DNA of 48,524 nt from Bacteroidales bacterium (lineage in GTDB: Bacteria > Bacteroidota > Bacteroidia > Bacteroidales > UBA932). The position numbers and the translations under genes were made by a program. This document shows positions 1-8,920 of this stretch, in pieces. The number at the start of each line of letters is the position of its first letter. Positions within the stretch are counted from its first letter, which is position 1. The notes below the pieces were generated by a model, which had not been told where the DNA came from, did no database searches, and saw only the letters and a program-made list of their open reading frames with translations. The DNA lies in contig JAEEVG010000012.1 of the NCBI GenBank assembly GCA_016290835.1, positions 1-48,524 on the forward strand. Reading direction: 5' to 3'.

Positions 1-2
1 CC

Positions 3-179
3 GAACCGGAACCCGTCCCGGAGCCGAAGAAGAAATCCCGCTGGTGGATCCCGGTGGTAGCCGTCGCGGGCACCCTCGCCGTGGCCCTGGCCGTCTTCCT
101 GATCCTCGCCCGCGTCGCCCCCGACTTCATCGACTCCATCCTCTACACCCCCGAAGAACTACGGATCATAAACTATTGA
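3..179 (+). CDS. C-terminal end of a membrane protein, cut by window edge
   Basis: The reading frame is open from the left edge to a TGA at 177-179 and gives 58 residues. It starts in a charged, proline-rich linker (EPEPVPEPKKKSRWW), then has one hydrophobic segment of about 20 residues (roughly residues 17-36), and ends in a short tail with LYTPEELRIINY. The linker is followed directly by the membrane segment, so this is a membrane anchor near the C-terminus of a longer protein. The main domain lies outside the window. The next gene starts five bases after the stop, suggesting cotranscription. I do not recognise the family. Confidence 0.6.
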   Translation, partial: EPEPVPEPKKKSRWWIPVVAVAGTLAVALAVFLILARVAPDFIDSILYTPEELRIINY

Positions 180-183
180 TACT

Positions 184-756
184 GTGCTTGATCTGATCTA
201 TCCCGCCTCACCTGCACCGCTCCTCAGGGGCGGCAAACGCGTCAAAGCCGCAGAAATGCTCCCCATCGTGGACATCTACGGCAACGTCCGCGCCCAGGCT
301 TCCCGCGAGTTCTGCCACCGCAGCCCCGACCGGCCCCTGCACCCGGTGGTCCACCTGCACATCATCAACCGTTCCGGCAACATCTACCTCCAGCAGCGCG
401 GGGCGCATAAAGACCTGCTCCCGCTATACTGGGACACCGCCGTGGGCGGCCACATCGCCTATGGCGAATACATTCTCGAGGCCCTCTACCGCGAAGCCGC
501 CGAAGAACTGGGTCTCCACGACTTCCTCCCCCTGAGCCTCGGCTCCTACGTCTTCGAGTCGGAGCGCGAACGCGAACTGGTCAACATCTTCGCCGCCGTG
601 GGCGAATACGCGATCCGGCCCGACCCGGACGAACTCGCCGGCGGACGATTCTGGACCCCCGAAGAAATTGTCCTTTCCTATGGCCGGGGTATCCTCACTC
701 CGAATTTCGAGGGGGAATACACCCGGATCAAAGACGCCCTGCAAGCCCTCCTGTGA
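184..756 (+). CDS. Nudix hydrolase, isopentenyl-isomerase-like subgroup
   Basis: Cytoplasmic hydrolase of a nucleoside diphosphate linked to another group; the substrate cannot be read from sequence. A complete Nudix box (G-x5-E-x7-REUxEExGU) lies at residues 89-111, from GHIAYGE to REAAEELGL. The upstream HPVVHLHI and WDTAVGGH segments are typical of the Bacteroidota Nudix proteins that resemble isopentenyl diphosphate isomerase. The GTG start at 184 lies five bases after the preceding stop, but homologues usually begin close to the LPIVD segment, so ATG at 256 is a serious alternative. The stop overlaps the next start (TGATG). Context suggests a part in peptidoglycan or nucleotide-sugar salvage, which is inference. 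Confidence 0.88.
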   Translation: MLDLIYPASPAPLLRGGKRVKAAEMLPIVDIYGNVRAQASREFCHRSPDRPLHPVVHLHIINRSGNIYLQQRGAHKDLLPLYWDTAVGGHIAYGEYILEALYREAAEELGLHDFLPLSLGSYVFESERERELVNIFAAVGEYAIRPDPDELAGGRFWTPEEIVLSYGRGILTPNFEGEYTRIKDALQALL

Positions 757-2921
757 TGCAAGAGCTGCGCAAATTCATCAAAGACCAACTGTCCGTCTGG
801 CCGCTCGCCGCGGCCAACTTCCGGGCGCTCAAGTCCGTCCGGACCAAAGAACTCAGCGTATTCGGACTCCCCTGCTGCGTGCAGTTCAACCCCCAGCGCG
901 CAGGCTCTTCGACCGCCGACACCTCCCCGGAAGCCATCGCCGCGCGGCCCTGCTTCCTCTGCGAGGCCAACCGCCCTCCGGAACAGCGCCACATCAAATT
1001 CGAAGGACGAAAGGGGCGCACCTACAACGTCCAGATCAACCCTTTCCCCATTTTCCGCGGCCACCTGGTGGTCGTCCGCGACCAACACCTCCCGCAGGCC
1101 ATCTGGCACCACCTGCCGGATATGCTGGACTTCGCCGCCCGCTACACCGACTATACCGTCTTCTATAACGGCCCCCTGAGCGGTGCCTCCGCCCCGGACC
1201 ACCTCCACTTCCAGGCCGTCCCCCGGCACAAACTCCCGCTCGAGGCGGCCGTAGATGCCTTCCTGGATGAGCCCGGCACCCCCCTGGCCTCCGTCAAGGA
1301 CGCTACCCTCTATGCTTTCCCCGGCTACTGCCGCGGAATCTTCGCCCTCAAGGCCACGACCTCCAAGTCGCTGACCAAGCTCTTCTACCGCCTGCTGGAT
1401 TGCACGGACCGCCGCCCCGGCGAGACCGAACCCAAATTCAACCTCTACGCCTACAAGCGCGGGGAACAGTGGCGCGCCTTCGTGGTGATGCGCTCCGAAA
1501 AACGCTCCCACCATTTCGACGCCTCCGGCGAAGACCACCTCGCCATCAGCCCCGGCGCCACCGACATGGCCGGCGTGTTCATCGCCCCGTTCCGGGAGGA
1601 CTTCGACAAGGTGAGCGCCACGCAGCTGGAGGAAATCTTGGACGAGGTCACCGTCTCCCCGCACGAGGAAGAAATGATCCGCCGGCGGCTCACGCGGACC
1701 CAGCCCCGCGTGGAAGTGGGCATCCTCGCCGCGCCCGAAATCCGTTTCGAGATCATCTCCGACGGCGCCGGTCCCCAGAGCGTACGCTGGTGCGACGGGC
1801 GCATCGCCTACAACGGCGCCCTCTACGACGAACTCTACTTCGACTCCATCACGCGCTCGACCCTCTTCGCCGAGCCTTCCTTCATCCTGTACGACGTGGT
1901 GATCGGCATCGATTTCCACTGGGAGCAGAAGCGTACGCTCAAGTTCGCGGGCGCGCTGAAGTTCATCGTGGAGGGAGAAATGGTCCGCGCGGTCAATCTC
2001 GTGGGGATGGAGGATTATCTGCTGAGCGTCATCTCCTCCGAAATGAAGGCCAGCGCATCCCTCGAACTCCTCAAGGCCCACGCCGTCATCTCCCGCAGCT
2101 GGCTCATGGCCCGCATGCAGGACAGGCAGATTGCCCTCGGTGCCGCCGGCAGGCCGGATCGCGACGGCGATTATCCGGCCATCCCCCTCGAGGGGGCGCA
2201 GGGGGTGAAGATGCCGCAGGTCGAAATCCCGCATCGGGATTTCGACGTCTGCGCAGACGACCACTGTCAACGCTATCAAGGACTTACGATGGCCGCGGGC
2301 GAAGCCGTCCGCACGGCCATCGACGAGACCTGGGGCCAGACGCTCCGCTACGAGGGCGTCCTCTGCGACACCCGCTACTCCAAATGCTGCGGCGGCCGCA
2401 CCGAGCTGTTCAGCACCTGCTGGGAGGACATTGACTACCCTTACCTGCAAAGCGTCGAAGACCCCTGGTGCGACTGCGAGAACGATGCGGTCCTCTCCCA
2501 GGTGCTCAACGACTACGACCAGCAGACCCGCGACTTCCACGACTGGACGGTCCGCTACACGCAGCAGGAACTCTCCGAACTTGTCAAAAGCCGCACCGGC
2601 ATCGATTTCGGGCAGATCCAGTCCCTGGAAAGCCTGGAGCGGGGCCCGTCCGGCCGCATCAAATACCTGAAAATCACGGGCAGCCTGCACACGGAGGTGA
2701 TCGGCAAGGAACTCAAGATCCGCCGCGCCCTGAGCAGCTCGCACCTCAAGAGTTCCGCCTTCTCGGTGGAACGCGACCCGGGCGGGGCCTGGATCCTTCG
2801 CGGACGCGGCTGGGGCCACGGCGTGGGCCTCTGCCAAATCGGCGCCGCCGTGATGGCCGACCGCGGTTTCGACTATCGTCAAATCCTCCAACACTACTAT
2901 CCAGGTGCAAAGATCGAATAA
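756..2921 (+). CDS. DUF4922 (HIT/GalT-like) and SpoIID fusion protein
   Basis: Two-domain protein of 721 residues from ATG 756 (an in-frame GTG lies at 753). The N-terminal half is DUF4922: RPCFLC and NPFPIF motifs, then SAPDHLHFQ around residues 145-153. This HxHxQ signature is that of the HIT/GalT superfamily branch holding dinucleotide and sugar-nucleotide phosphorylases. The C-terminal half is a SpoIID/LytB domain, with GMEDYLLSVISSEM near residue 417 and GWGHGVGLCQ near 686. SpoIID proteins elsewhere cut or activate cutting of peptidoglycan glycan strands. No signal peptide is visible, which is odd for a wall-acting domain. It overlaps ampG by 17 bases. The fused function is unknown. Confidence 0.85.
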   Translation: MQELRKFIKDQLSVWPLAAANFRALKSVRTKELSVFGLPCCVQFNPQRAGSSTADTSPEAIAARPCFLCEANRPPEQRHIKFEGRKGRTYNVQINPFPIFRGHLVVVRDQHLPQAIWHHLPDMLDFAARYTDYTVFYNGPLSGASAPDHLHFQAVPRHKLPLEAAVDAFLDEPGTPLASVKDATLYAFPGYCRGIFALKATTSKSLTKLFYRLLDCTDRRPGETEPKFNLYAYKRGEQWRAFVVMRSEKRSHHFDASGEDHLAISPGATDMAGVFIAPFREDFDKVSATQLEEILDEVTVSPHEEEMIRRRLTRTQPRVEVGILAAPEIRFEIISDGAGPQSVRWCDGRIAYNGALYDELYFDSITRSTLFAEPSFILYDVVIGIDFHWEQKRTLKFAGALKFIVEGEMVRAVNLVGMEDYLLSVISSEMKASASLELLKAHAVISRSWLMARMQDRQIALGAAGRPDRDGDYPAIPLEGAQGVKMPQVEIPHRDFDVCADDHCQRYQGLTMAAGEAVRTAIDETWGQTLRYEGVLCDTRYSKCCGGRTELFSTCWEDIDYPYLQSVEDPWCDCENDAVLSQVLNDYDQQTRDFHDWTVRYTQQELSELVKSRTGIDFGQIQSLESLERGPSGRIKYLKITGSLHTEVIGKELKIRRALSSSHLKSSAFSVERDPGGAWILRGRGWGHGVGLCQIGAAVMADRGFDYRQILQHYYPGAKIE

Positions 2922-4185
2922 TCCCTCCCCCTGGGCCTGGGTGCCCACCCTCTACCTGTTCGAGGGACTGCCGTATGCCATCGTGAATACGGTCGCGCTG
3001 GCCGTTTTCAAGGACCTGGGCATTGACAACGGCACGCTCGGTCCGCTGACCACCCTGATCAGCCTGCCCTGGCTGATCAAGCCGCTCTGGAGCCCTTTCA
3101 TGGACATTTTCCGCTCCAAACGCTGGTGGATCCTCCTGACCCAGATCCTGATGGCGGTCACGGTCACGGCAACGGCCCTGTGCCTGCCTTTCTGCGGGAT
3201 GACGGCCCTGATCATCCTGTTCATCATCGTCGCCTTCGCTTCGGCCACCCACGACATCTCGGCCGACGGATACTACATGCTGGCCCTGGACCGCCAGCGC
3301 CAATCTTCGTTCGTCGGAATCCGCAACACCTTCTACCGGGGCGGACTGGTCCTGGGCCAGGGCCTGCTGGTGATGCTCGCCGGCGTCCTGCAGCAGCGCA
3401 GCGGGAATGTACCGCGTGCCTGGGCCTGGGTCATCGGCCTTTCCGCCGTCCTGATGGCCCTGATCGCGCTCTACCATTTCTTCTTCCTGCCCCGTCCCGG
3501 GGATGACCTCGACCGGCGGGATACCAAGACCGCGAAACAGATTTTCTCCGAATTCGCCGACTCGTTCAAGACCTTCTTTTCCAAACCCGCCGTCGGCTGG
3601 GCCATCGCCTTCATGCTGCTTTACCGCCTGCCCGAAGCGCTCTCGCTGAATCTGCTTTATCCCTTCTTCAAGGACGGAGCTGACGTCGGCGGACTGGGCG
3701 CCGGGACCAGTATGTACGGACTGGTCTACGGGACCTTCGGCGTGATCGCCCTGCTGCTCGGCGGCATCCTGGGCGGCCTGTATGCGGCCAAGCGGGGACT
3801 GCGCGCTTCCTACTGGCCGATGGCGCTCGCCCTGGCCCTCCCCTGCGCCGTCTATCTGCTGATGGCCATCCTGCGCCCGGAGAGTGTCTGGGTCATCGGG
3901 GGATTCGTGGTGCTGGACCAGTTCGGCTACGGGTTCGGCTTCACCGCATACACCTTGTTTATGATGCAATACGTCGACGGCCCGCTGAAAACCTCGCACT
4001 ATGCCATCTGCACGGCTTTCATGTGGCTGTCGATGAAATTGCCCGCCCTGGTGGCGGGATACCTCCAGCAAGCGCTGGGTTATGTCGGATTCTTCACGCT
4101 GGTCATGGTGAGCTGCCTCGGCACGGTCGCCGCCGTCCTGATCGCCCGAAACAAAATACCTTTGAATCATGAAAACCTGGATTAA
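2905..4185 (+). CDS. ampG: AmpG-type major facilitator permease, probable muropeptide importer
   Basis: Inner-membrane transporter of 426 residues with about twelve hydrophobic segments. The opening YLFEGLPYAIVNTVALAVF and the PWLIKPLWSPFMD segment after the second helix match AmpG/acetyl-CoA-transporter-like MFS proteins. AmpG imports GlcNAc-anhydroMurNAc sugars and peptides for recycling; here the adjoining SpoIID and NamZ genes support a wall-sugar substrate. It starts with GTG inside the end of the preceding gene (17-base overlap), and its own end overlaps the next start by 17 bases, so all three are probably translationally coupled. Substrate specificity is inferred from neighbours, not from residues. 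Confidence 0.85.
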   Translation: MQRSNNPSPWAWVPTLYLFEGLPYAIVNTVALAVFKDLGIDNGTLGPLTTLISLPWLIKPLWSPFMDIFRSKRWWILLTQILMAVTVTATALCLPFCGMTALIILFIIVAFASATHDISADGYYMLALDRQRQSSFVGIRNTFYRGGLVLGQGLLVMLAGVLQQRSGNVPRAWAWVIGLSAVLMALIALYHFFFLPRPGDDLDRRDTKTAKQIFSEFADSFKTFFSKPAVGWAIAFMLLYRLPEALSLNLLYPFFKDGADVGGLGAGTSMYGLVYGTFGVIALLLGGILGGLYAAKRGLRASYWPMALALALPCAVYLLMAILRPESVWVIGGFVVLDQFGYGFGFTAYTLFMMQYVDGPLKTSHYAICTAFMWLSMKLPALVAGYLQQALGYVGFFTLVMVSCLGTVAAVLIARNKIPLNHENLD

Positions 4186-5464
4186 ATTGTTGCTGCCGCT
4201 CGCGCTGCTCTCCTGCAACTCTCCCTCCGCCCCGGCGGCCACCACCTTCCCGGAGCCTTCCACGCCCGTTTCCGCACCGCGGGTCAAGCCCGGCATCGAA
4301 GTCCTGCGGGAGCGCAATTTCGCCGGTCTCGAAGGCAAGCGCGTGGGCCTGGTCACCAACCCCTCCGGGGTGGACAGCGGCCTGAAGTCCACCATCGACA
4401 TCCTCTTCGAAGCCCCCAATGTCAAGCTCGTGGCGCTCTACGCCCCCGAGCACGGTGTGCGCGGCGACATCTGGGCCGGCGGCAAGGTCGAATCCGGCAA
4501 GGACGACCACACCGGCCTGCCCGTCCACTCGCTCTACGGCGACACCCGCCAACCCACCCGCAAAATGCTCGAAGGCATCGACATCATGGTCTACGACATC
4601 CAGGACGTGGGCAGCCGCTCCTATACCTTCATCTCCACCCTGGGCCTGGTGATGCGCACCTGCGCCGAGATGGACATCCCGGTGATGGTGCTCGACCGCC
4701 CCAATCCGCTGGGCGGCCGCAAGGTGGAGGGTTCGCTGGTGCGCGACGGCTACCACTCCTTCGTCAGCCAGTACAAGATCCCCTATGTGTACGGGCTCAC
4801 CGTGGGCGAACTCGCCCGGATGATCAACGACGAAGGGATGAACCGCGGCCAGAACGGCAAGGCCGAGCCGCTGAAATGCAAGCTCACCGTCGTGCCGATG
4901 GAGGGCTGGGAGCGGGATATGCTCTTCCACGACACGGGCTTGCCGTGGATTCTCCCCTCACCCAACATCCCCTACGCCGAGACGGCGATCTGCTACCCCT
5001 CCGCCGGCCTCTGCGGCGAGATGTACAACTATCTCCACATCGGCATCGGCTACACCCTCCCCTTCGCCACGTTCGCGGAAGAATGGGTGGATGCCGACAA
5101 ACTGAAAGAGAAACTCGACAGCTACAACGCCCCCGGCGTGGCCTGGCGGACCATCCACTACCAGCCGATTTCCGGCCGCCTGGCGGGAAAGTTGATTCAC
5201 GGCGTGCAATATTTCTATACCGACTTCGAAGCTGCAACAATCACGCTTACACAGTTTTACGTCATGCAGGCGGTTTGGGAGCTCTACAAAAAGAACCCTT
5301 TTACGGGCAATTCCGACCGGCTTTCGATGTTCAACAAGGTTTGCGGCACTGATTTTGTCAGTAAGACGTTTGGACAGACGATGAAAGTCTCGGACATCTC
5401 CGGATTCTGGTCCGCGGATGTAGAAGCTTTCAAAGAGAAGTCCAAGAAATATTACATATATTAA
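4169..5464 (+). CDS. namZ: DUF1343 / NamZ-type exo-beta-N-acetylmuramidase lipoprotein (GH171)
   Basis: 431 residues with a lipoprotein signal (lipobox LLSC, Cys16), so probably a periplasmic or outer-membrane anchored enzyme. The body is DUF1343: GLVTNPSGVD, a YAPEHGVRGD segment, DIQDVGSRSYTF and DRPNPLGG are the family hallmarks. The family includes Bacillus NamZ/YbbC and Tannerella NamZ, which remove single MurNAc residues from the non-reducing end of glycan fragments. Placed after ampG, it would produce or trim sugars for import or salvage. The start codon lies inside ampG (17-base overlap). No murQ or MurNAc kinase is present in the window, so later steps must be encoded elsewhere. Confidence 0.88.
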   Translation: MKTWIKLLLPLALLSCNSPSAPAATTFPEPSTPVSAPRVKPGIEVLRERNFAGLEGKRVGLVTNPSGVDSGLKSTIDILFEAPNVKLVALYAPEHGVRGDIWAGGKVESGKDDHTGLPVHSLYGDTRQPTRKMLEGIDIMVYDIQDVGSRSYTFISTLGLVMRTCAEMDIPVMVLDRPNPLGGRKVEGSLVRDGYHSFVSQYKIPYVYGLTVGELARMINDEGMNRGQNGKAEPLKCKLTVVPMEGWERDMLFHDTGLPWILPSPNIPYAETAICYPSAGLCGEMYNYLHIGIGYTLPFATFAEEWVDADKLKEKLDSYNAPGVAWRTIHYQPISGRLAGKLIHGVQYFYTDFEAATITLTQFYVMQAVWELYKKNPFTGNSDRLSMFNKVCGTDFVSKTFGQTMKVSDISGFWSADVEAFKEKSKKYYIY

Positions 5465-5475
5465 TACACACAATT

Positions 5476-7029
5476 ATGAAACGCTTGACCACACTTTCCC
5501 TGATCGCCATAGCCGCAGCGGCTATGATCGCGGTCCCTCTTGACGCTCAGACCAGGGGCGGCAGCAATTCCCGCGGTGGTTCGGGCGGCGGCAACTCCCG
5601 CGGTGGCGGTGGCAGCCGTCCTTCCTCTTCGATGTCCGCTCCGTCTTCCCAGATGAGAGGCTCCGGCTCCGCCGGTAATACCAAAGGTCTTGGATCTGCG
5701 GCTCCCCGCAGCAACCAGCCCTCCATGTCTTCTCAGAATCGCGGTTCGCAGCCCAGCCGTCCGAGCGGCGGCAGCAGCGGCCAGGCCGTCCGCGGCGGGT
5801 CCAATACCCGCAGCAGCAGCCCGTCCGGCAGCGTAACCCGTCAGAACCCTTCCAGCGGCAGCAGCCGTCAGACTCCGCCCAGCGGAAGCTCCGGCAGCAT
5901 TACCCGCCAGAGTCCTCCTGCCAGCACTTCGGGCAACACCGTCTCCGGCAATCGCAGCACCACGGTGCGCGAGCCGAGCCGGCCCGAGAGCGGCAGCACC
6001 AACCGCAACAGCGGCACGCAGGTCCGTCCGAACAGCGGACAGCCCATCCGGGGCGGCTCCAACACCAGCGGCAGCGTGACCTCCGGGTCCGACCGCCAGC
6101 GCCAGGCCCGTCCGGAAGGCACCCGGCCTGCAGGTGACCGGCCGGGCGGAAGCGTCAATCGCAACCAGCCTCAGCCGGGCATGAGCGCCGACCGCAATGC
6201 GCCCGCCACGGTCCGCAACCGTGACCGCGCACCGCGCAACTACTCCGGCAGCCGCGAGCCGCGTGAGATCCGGATGCGTCCGGGTCCGGGCCGCAACATC
6301 GAGCGGGTCCATCCCCGCCACCGCGACCCGATGCCTTTCAACCACGCAGTCCGCTTCTGGGACGGCGGCCACCACTACTTCGGTTACCGCGTGTCCTACC
6401 TGCCTTCCCGCTATATCCGCGAGATCTATTGGGGCGTGCCCTATTACATCCTCGACGGTATCTACTACCGCTACTACGCTGGCAACTACTACATCTGCCG
6501 TCCTCCGTTCGGTGTCTACTTCGACCCGATCCTGGACAACCTGATTTACTCCACCTGCCGCTTCTCCTATTACTACGACGTGTACAACACGTACAATGTG
6601 ATCAACGAGAACGCGCAGACGATTGCCAGCCAGAACGCGACCATCGCGGCCAATAACGCCACGATCGCCAGCCAGAACGCCGAGATTGCGCTCAACACGG
6701 AGCGCGCGGCCAAGGCCTATCAGGAGGCCAACCGGCTGGGCCTGGTCCAGAAATACGCCGATGCCGCAGTAGAGTACTACTACGAAGACGGTGTGTTCTT
6801 CACCAAGGACGCAAACGGCAAGTACATCACCATCGTCCCGCCGGCAGGCGCCCTCGTGCAGGAGCTGCCCGACGACTACGAGACGATCATCCTCGACGGC
6901 AAGGAGTACTACAAGGTCGACGACACGGTCTTCCAGATGACCATCATCGACGGCTCCCCTTACTTCGAAGTGCTGGGTCAGCTGACCGGCGAACTCGCCG
7001 AGAAGTACAACTCTTACAACAAGCTCTGA
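5476..7029 (+). CDS. Secreted low-complexity DUF6515-like protein with coiled coil
   Basis: 517 residues. A Sec signal peptide (about 1-25) is followed by roughly 240 residues made almost only of Ser, Gly, Arg, Pro, Asn and Gln, probably disordered. Then comes a Tyr/Trp-rich domain (GVPYYILDGIYYRYY, then RPPFGVYFDP) that resembles Bacteroidota DUF6515 proteins. Next is a short heptad coiled coil with repeated TIASQNA/TIAANNA units, and last a small beta-rich domain (YYYEDGVFF, DGKEYYKVDD). The plan suggests an envelope or surface protein whose coiled coil may oligomerise. The gene starts eleven bases after namZ. Function is unknown; the family call rests on the aromatic motif. Confidence 0.75.
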   Translation: MKRLTTLSLIAIAAAAMIAVPLDAQTRGGSNSRGGSGGGNSRGGGGSRPSSSMSAPSSQMRGSGSAGNTKGLGSAAPRSNQPSMSSQNRGSQPSRPSGGSSGQAVRGGSNTRSSSPSGSVTRQNPSSGSSRQTPPSGSSGSITRQSPPASTSGNTVSGNRSTTVREPSRPESGSTNRNSGTQVRPNSGQPIRGGSNTSGSVTSGSDRQRQARPEGTRPAGDRPGGSVNRNQPQPGMSADRNAPATVRNRDRAPRNYSGSREPREIRMRPGPGRNIERVHPRHRDPMPFNHAVRFWDGGHHYFGYRVSYLPSRYIREIYWGVPYYILDGIYYRYYAGNYYICRPPFGVYFDPILDNLIYSTCRFSYYYDVYNTYNVINENAQTIASQNATIAANNATIASQNAEIALNTERAAKAYQEANRLGLVQKYADAAVEYYYEDGVFFTKDANGKYITIVPPAGALVQELPDDYETIILDGKEYYKVDDTVFQMTIIDGSPYFEVLGQLTGELAEKYNSYNKL

Positions 7030-7032
7030 GAA

Positions 7033-7788
7033 GTGGCCGTCATCGGCATATTCGATTCAGGTTCGGGAGGACTTTCGGTATTGAAAGAGATACGGAAGGT
7101 CCTCCCTTCCGCTCATTTCATCTACTATTCCGACAACGCCCACTGTCCCTACGGGGAAAAGAGCGCGGAATACATCCGGGAGCGGGCGCGGATCATCACA
7201 CGCCTGCTCCTGGAGCGCGGTGCGGATGCAATCGTCGTGGCCTGCAACACGGCCACCGGCGCCGCCATCGCCACCCTGCGAGCTGAGTTCCCCGTTCCTT
7301 TCGTGGGGATGGAGCCGGCCGTCAAGCCGGCCGCCCTGGGGACGAAGAGCGGGGTGGTGGGCGTGCTGGCCACGGCCGGCACCCTAAAGGCATCCAAATA
7401 CCTCAACACCAAGGGATTATACCAGCACGACGTGCGTATCGAAGAGCACGTCGGGGAGGGCTTCGTCCAGCTGGTCGAGCGGCTTGAGCTGGACGGACCG
7501 GAGGCGGAATGCGTCGTGCGCGCGAGCCTGCAGCCGCTGCTCGACGCCGGCGCCGACACGATCGTGCTCGGCTGCACGCATTACCCCTTCCTGCGGGGCG
7601 TCATCGAGCGCATCGCCGGGCCCGGGGTCCGGGTCATCGACCCAGCCCCCGCCGTGGCGCGCCAGCTGCTCAAGGTTCTGCGCGAGGGCGGCATCGCCCC
7701 CGAAGACCCGGACCCCGGGCTGGAGCTGCTCGCATCCGGCGATCCCGCCACCCTGTACGCCCTCGCCGCCACGCTGGAAGAGGAATAG
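7033..7788 (+). CDS. murI: Glutamate racemase
   Basis: Converts L- to D-glutamate for the peptidoglycan stem peptide, in the cytoplasm. The 251-residue protein has the family's usual length and both catalytic cysteines: Cys71 in VACNTATG and Cys181 in GCTHYPF. The opening GIFDSGSGGLSVL is the substrate-binding loop. Translation starts with GTG at 7033, three bases after the preceding stop, so it is probably cotranscribed with the DUF6515 gene. A promoter for prfB begins just after the stop. Confidence 0.96.
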   Translation: MAVIGIFDSGSGGLSVLKEIRKVLPSAHFIYYSDNAHCPYGEKSAEYIRERARIITRLLLERGADAIVVACNTATGAAIATLRAEFPVPFVGMEPAVKPAALGTKSGVVGVLATAGTLKASKYLNTKGLYQHDVRIEEHVGEGFVQLVERLELDGPEAECVVRASLQPLLDAGADTIVLGCTHYPFLRGVIERIAGPGVRVIDPAPAVARQLLKVLREGGIAPEDPDPGLELLASGDPATLYALAATLEEE

Positions 7789-7794
7789 GGGCGG

Positions 7795-7825
7795 TTGCGC
7801 TTTTGCGTGAGAATGCTTATCTTTG
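7795..7825 (+). promoter_or_regulatory. Bacteroidota-type promoter of prfB
   Basis: TTG at 7795-7797, a 20-base spacer and TATCTTTG at 7818-7825 match the Bacteroidota primary sigma consensus (TTTG, 19-21 bases, TAnnTTTG). The expected start of transcription is near 7831, giving a short leader before ATG 7845. Confidence 0.7.
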
Positions 7826-7844
7826 TGAGATAGCACAAAACCCT

Positions 7845-8915
7845 ATGATTACCCAGGAACAAATCACAGATTTGCAGGAGCGCGTCGCCACGCTCCATTC
7901 GTGCCTTGCGATCGAGAAGAAACGCGCGGAAGTGAAGGAGAAAGAGCAACAGAGCCAGGCGCCGGATTTCTGGGACGACCCCAAGCAGGCCGAGGCCTTC
8001 CTCAAAGGCCTGAGCAGCGTCAAGGCCTGGGTGTCCGCTTTCGATGCGACCCGCTCGGCGGTCGAGGACCTGGAGGTACTCCTCGAACTCGACCCGGAAG
8101 GGACCGAGATCGACCAGGCCTACCGGCAGGCCTGCTCGCTCGTGGAGGACCTTGAACTCAAGAATATGCTCGGCGCGGAAGGCGACAATCTCGGCGCCGT
8201 CCTGACGATCAACTCCGGGGCCGGCGGCACGGAAGCCAACGACTGGAGCGCGATGCTGATGCGTATGTATATGCGCTGGGGTGAGCGAAACGGCTACAAG
8301 ATGACTGTAACCGAGGAAATCGAAGGCGATGAGACCGGCATCAAGTCCTGCACCATCCAATACGAGGGCGATTATGCCTACGGCTACCTCAAGGCCGAAT
8401 CCGGCGTGCACCGGCTCGTGCGCATCTCCCCTTTCAACGCCCAGGGCAAGCGGCAGACCACGTTCAGCTCGGTGTTCGTATACCCGCTCGTGGACGACAG
8501 CATCAACATCGAGATCAACCCCGGCGACATCGAATGGGACACCTTCCGCTCCGGGGGCCACGGTGGCCAGAACGTCAACAAGGTGGAGACCGGCGTGCGG
8601 GTGCGGCACCTGCCCACGGGCATCACGGTCGAGAACACCGAGACCCGCAGCCAGCAGGACAACCGCCAGCGGGCCCTGACCATCCTCAAGTCCCGCCTCT
8701 ACGACATCGAGCTCAAAAAGCGCCAGGAGAAACAGGCCGAACTCGAAGGCCAGAAGCGCAAGATCGAATGGGGCTCCCAGATCCGCTCCTACGTCCTGCA
8801 TCCCTACAAGATGGTCAAAGACCTGCGCACCGGCTGGGAGACCGCAGACACCCAGGGCGTGCTGGACGGCGACCTGGGCGACTTCATGAAAGAATTCCTC
8901 ATGCACAACTCTTAA
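7845..8915 (+). CDS. prfB: Peptide chain release factor 2, single uninterrupted frame
   Basis: Ends translation at UGA and UAA stop codons. The 356-residue protein carries the stop-recognition tripeptide SPF (195-197), which marks RF2, and the peptidyl-transferase motif GGQ (240-242). The start is ATG 7845, twenty bases after the promoter; a longer upstream open frame is only an overlap with murI. Most bacterial prfB genes carry a programmed +1 frameshift at CTT-TGA-C near codon 25. Here the matching place reads CTT GCG ATC (7905-7913) with no in-frame stop, so this prfB does not use that autoregulation. The fumarase gene starts five bases after the stop. Confidence 0.95.
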   Translation: MITQEQITDLQERVATLHSCLAIEKKRAEVKEKEQQSQAPDFWDDPKQAEAFLKGLSSVKAWVSAFDATRSAVEDLEVLLELDPEGTEIDQAYRQACSLVEDLELKNMLGAEGDNLGAVLTINSGAGGTEANDWSAMLMRMYMRWGERNGYKMTVTEEIEGDETGIKSCTIQYEGDYAYGYLKAESGVHRLVRISPFNAQGKRQTTFSSVFVYPLVDDSINIEINPGDIEWDTFRSGGHGGQNVNKVETGVRVRHLPTGITVENTETRSQQDNRQRALTILKSRLYDIELKKRQEKQAELEGQKRKIEWGSQIRSYVLHPYKMVKDLRTGWETADTQGVLDGDLGDFMKEFLMHNS

Positions 8916-8920
8916 GCGAT

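Noticed and set aside
678-2948. A 756-codon open frame on the minus strand
   Set aside because: It lies wholly opposite the DUF4922-SpoIID gene, which has recognisable motifs. Long antisense frames are expected in GC-rich DNA; its translation is an Ala/Gly/Val/Asp-rich string without domains.
7509-7844. N-terminal extension of the prfB frame
   Set aside because: It overlaps murI and is Arg-rich, and the promoter lies inside it. The protein begins at 7845.
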